Assembly (NCBI RefSeq): GCF_000757885.1
Contig: NZ_JQCR01000002.1
Coordinates: 2,232,001 to 2,296,000 of the forward strand
Origin: Paenibacillus wynnii
GTDB taxonomy: Bacteria; Bacillota; Bacilli; Paenibacillales; Paenibacillaceae
Direction of reading: 5' to 3'
DNA: 64,000 bases
The position numbers and the translations under genes were made by a program. The notes under the pieces are model-generated. The model searched no databases and was not told the origin of the DNA. It saw nothing but the letters and a program-made list of their open reading frames with translations. Positions within the stretch are counted from its first letter, which is position 1; each line of letters begins with the position of its first letter. This document shows, in pieces, positions 60,254 through 64,000 of the stretch.

Positions 60254-61490
60254 TCTGACGCTGCTGCTCAGCCTAATCAGTCTAAGCATACCTGTAGAAA
60301 GCTTCGCTTCTGCTCCGAATGGAGCCGATAGTACCCAATGGCGGTTCTCGAAGCAGATTGAACTGGAGAGCAAGGCCGCCTATCAACAATTCTATTTGGA
60401 TGAAGAGGTGTACGGACAGGCGGCGGGTGACTTAAGAGATCTGCGAATTGTGAATGGCAAAGGGGAGTATATCCCCTTTTATATCGATAGCGAAGCCGAA
60501 GTTACAGAAGAGAGCGTAGTCACCTACGACTCCAGTTTGATTCGTAATGCCAAGCAAGGCAGGGACACCCTATTTGATTATAAAATCATACCTGTTAGAG
60601 AGAATGCGGATATCCAAGGGGATACCTTAGTGTTTGAACTTCCGGATGAAGCTTTTCTGAAGCATGTTCAGGTATTTGGGAGCTATGATGGCAATACGTG
60701 GGAGACTCTGAATAAAAGCGACTTATACTCTACGGATGGACTGAATCAGAATCGCGTTAAGCTGGGATCCACATATAAGTTCAGTCATTACCGCCTCCTT
60801 GTGAAAGATAATATTGAGAATCTTAAGTTTGATAAGCTGCAGCTGCTTCACAACAATACGGCGTTGAGGACGACAAGCTTCCTCCGTCAACACACCCCGA
60901 ACTACGAGATTAAGCAGGAGGGGAACCGGACAGATATTCTCGTTCATAACAACCACCTAAAGGTGTCTAAGGTACTGCTGCAGAGCACGGGTAACTTTAC
61001 CAGAAGATATGAACTTCTGGATGATAAGGGGCAGGGTATTAGCACGAAAGGAAACGGAGAGCTGTATCGGTTAGACTTTAAGGATGCTCGGATTGAGGCT
61101 ACAGATATTGTTCCTTCCCATGGGGTCTCATCCTCCTCCTTCAGGATTGTAATTTATAATCGTGATGATACACCTATCCATATCTCGGGTATAAGCACAG
61201 AGTATCTAGTAGATAAGCTTGTGTTCGCAGAGGCTGGGGAAGGACCTTACCAACTCCTATATGGGAATGTAGAGGCTTCTACACCGCAGTATGATATATC
61301 CAATTTCAAGACCCTTATAGAGGCGGGAGATGTGGGACTGTCTAAGCTTGGAGCTGCTGTATTAGAGCAAACAATAACGGATGCTTCAGCGAAGTCGAAT
61401 CGATTCCTTAGCAAAATGGGATTTAACACCGTTATAATCGTAGTATCGCTGCTGCTTATTATAATTCTGGCTCGGAAATTGAAGGCCTGA
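60222..61490 (+). CDS. Exported DUF3999-like protein, partner of DUF2339
   Basis: A 422-residue protein with a signal peptide (about 1-30, ending VESFASA), a long outside beta-rich region (QWRFSKQIELESKAAYQQFYLDEEVYGQAAGDLRDLRIVN, and jelly-roll-like HVQVFGSYDGNTWETL) and one C-terminal membrane helix (VIIVVSLLLIIILARKL). This plan and its place after DUF2339 fit DUF3999. It overlaps the preceding frame by 32 bases, with GGAGG six bases before its ATG. Function unknown; the pair probably form one envelope complex. Confidence 0.78.
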   Translation: MLRRRVNLKVSLTLLLSLISLSIPVESFASAPNGADSTQWRFSKQIELESKAAYQQFYLDEEVYGQAAGDLRDLRIVNGKGEYIPFYIDSEAEVTEESVVTYDSSLIRNAKQGRDTLFDYKIIPVRENADIQGDTLVFELPDEAFLKHVQVFGSYDGNTWETLNKSDLYSTDGLNQNRVKLGSTYKFSHYRLLVKDNIENLKFDKLQLLHNNTALRTTSFLRQHTPNYEIKQEGNRTDILVHNNHLKVSKVLLQSTGNFTRRYELLDDKGQGISTKGNGELYRLDFKDARIEATDIVPSHGVSSSSFRIVIYNRDDTPIHISGISTEYLVDKLVFAEAGEGPYQLLYGNVEASTPQYDISNFKTLIEAGDVGLSKLGAAVLEQTITDASAKSNRFLSKMGFNTVIIVVSLLLIIILARKLKA

Positions 61491-61508
61491 TAAAGGAGAG
61501 ACTTACCC

Positions 61509-62222
61509 ATGTATCAAACGTATATTTTTGACCTGTACGGCACACTTATTGATATAGAGACAGATGAAGAAGATCCAGTGGTCTGGGAGAGGCTGGCCCT
61601 TCATTTTGGTTATCATAGAATGGCAATAACGGGAGCGGAGCTTCAAGAAAGATTTCTGCTGGAGAGGGATGCACAGCTTGAGGAGGCCGCGAAAAACTGC
61701 CAGTATCCTGATTTCGTGATGGAGGAAGTCTTTCGGTCTATCGCTCGTCAATGGGGAGAGGAGCCTAGTGAGGCTTGGTTGCAGGAAACGGTAAGATGGC
61801 TGCGGACGTTGTCTATGATTCATATTTCGCTGTATGACGGAGTTCCCCAAATGCTACAGTCGTTAAGAGAACAGGGTAAAAAAGTGTTCTTACTCTCGAA
61901 CGGCCAGAAGACGTTTATCGAGGCTGAGTTGACGATGCTTGGCATCATACAGCGATTTGACGGGATTGCGATTTCCTCAGTTGCCGGAGTGAGTAAACCG
62001 GATCCGCTGTTCTATCGTTATTTAGCGGCTACATATAATGCCGATTTAAGCTCGGCTATAATGATCGGCAATGATCCTCGAACAGATATTGAAGGGGCAT
62101 TAAGTGTAGGTATAGACTCCTGTTACATTCATACAGCTTCTTCTCCGTCCAATATAGAAGTCAAAAGCAATATACAGATCTGGGATGGCGATTTACGTCA
62201 AATTCTCGGCTGGAACCTATAG
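61509..62222 (+). CDS. HAD-superfamily hydrolase
   Basis: A 237-residue HAD protein with helical cap. Motif I is FDLYGTLID with nucleophile Asp8; the usual second Asp is Tyr10, as in haloacid dehalogenases. Motif II is FLLSNGQ, motif III the Lys in GVSKPDP, and motif IV MIGNDPRTDIEGA. With Tyr in motif I, dehalogenase-type or altered phosphatase chemistry is possible. AAAGGAGAG precedes the ATG. It is 18 bases after the DUF3999-like gene, probably in the same transcript, and ends at a strong terminator. Confidence 0.85.
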   Translation: MYQTYIFDLYGTLIDIETDEEDPVVWERLALHFGYHRMAITGAELQERFLLERDAQLEEAAKNCQYPDFVMEEVFRSIARQWGEEPSEAWLQETVRWLRTLSMIHISLYDGVPQMLQSLREQGKKVFLLSNGQKTFIEAELTMLGIIQRFDGIAISSVAGVSKPDPLFYRYLAATYNADLSSAIMIGNDPRTDIEGALSVGIDSCYIHTASSPSNIEVKSNIQIWDGDLRQILGWNL

Positions 62223-62228
62223 TCTTAC

Positions 62229-62273
62229 AAAGAGTCCCCGTATCCGAATAAACAACGGATACGGGGACTCTTT
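62229..62273. terminator. Bidirectional terminator
   Basis: AAAGAGTCCCCGTATCCG (62229-62246) and its perfect complement (62256-62273) between converging genes. Confidence 0.88.
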
Positions 62274-62279
62274 GTGATT

Positions 62280-63725
<1,446 letters not shown>

Positions 63726-63801
63726 TCACAACTGCTTTTGTCAGCTATATGAGTTGAACTTAAGAATTTCTAATTGGCTTTACTTGTAACTACAGTGAAT
63801 G

Positions 63802-63906
63802 TTGGACTTCCAGCCGCTGTTGTCTCCAGATTTCTTGATTTATACCGCTGACAGCGGGTGAAATCCGGAGACAAAGGCGGTCGCTATCGCTCTTCCAGTT
63901 CCAAAA
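63802..63906 (-). repeat. Structured dispersed repeat, copy B (inverted)
   Basis: Central arms TTGTCTCCAGATTTC (63820-63834) and GAAATCCGGAGACAA (63860-63874) around a 25-base segment that has its own hairpin CCGCTGACAGCGG. Read on the minus strand it aligns with copy A at 37.8 kb, including the flank TAGCG-N2-CGCCTTTGT. The stretch 63720-64000 contains no other feature that I can support. Confidence 0.8.
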
Positions 63907-64000
63907 TCCCCCTTCGTTACTTCTGCCTTTTTATTAGATTCTATAGTTCATTTTATATTGCTGTAAAATTGAAGTGGGGGAGATGCTTGTTCTATAATGA

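Overview
The window looks like chromosome of a Paenibacillus-type member of the Bacillales. Support for this: strong GGAGG ribosome sites with frequent TTG and GTG starts, Bacillus-type gene content (xpt-pbuX behind a purine riboswitch, zinc-free L31, YugO-type K+ channel, SLH protein, a large diguanylate cyclase and histidine kinase load), and low to medium GC. No rRNA, tRNA, prophage or CRISPR array was seen.

Layout. 0-7.4 kb: the end of a DUF3494 adhesin-like protein, an aminoglycoside acetyltransferase gene broken by one stop codon but still behind an intact attenuator, a secreted GH43 arabinanase, an IS200/IS605 element with TnpA, TnpB and a probable omega RNA, and an effector-binding protein. 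7.4-11 kb: two c-di-GMP enzymes. 11.3-22.4 kb: a chemosensory operon (TetR, CheA, CheW, receptor, CheR, CheB, CheD, a five-PAS hybrid kinase and a response regulator). 22.5-31.7 kb: mixed metabolic and regulatory genes, including a frameshifted HD-GYP gene and a beheaded epimerase gene. 32-33.6 kb: an IS1182-type element. 34-43 kb: envelope and RNA-related genes (polysaccharide deacetylase, RlmN, GreA-like, SLH protein) and an ATP-grasp/esterase pair. 43-47.6 kb: a large membrane protein and the guanine-riboswitch xpt-pbuX operon. 47.8-52.2 kb: an operon with a near-perfect SigW-type ECF promoter that joins a glutathionylspermidine-synthase-like ligase, a lipoprotein, a DUF350 protein and a K+ channel. 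52.2-64 kb: zinc-free L31 behind a Zur-like box, a sodium symporter, a second IS1182-type element, a diguanylate cyclase, a DUF2339 gene split by one stop codon, its partner, a HAD protein and glutamate dehydrogenase.

Main points of the hunt. First, two distant copies (about 37.8 and 63.85 kb) of a non-coding hairpin repeat differ by four compensatory base-pair changes, which is evidence for a selected DNA or RNA structure. Second, a different hairpin repeat with an invariant CTCCGGTTATTGGAG core and unlike stems occurs at 31.75 and 37.7 kb. Third, the SigW-type promoter ties the ligase/DUF350/K+ channel operon to envelope stress. Fourth, both IS1182-type elements duplicated exactly the central loop of a palindrome (7 and 9 bp). 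Fifth, a 13-codon leader peptide runs into the terminator stem ahead of the dead acetyltransferase gene. Four genes are broken, three of them by single-base events, so these may be recent losses or sequencing errors.
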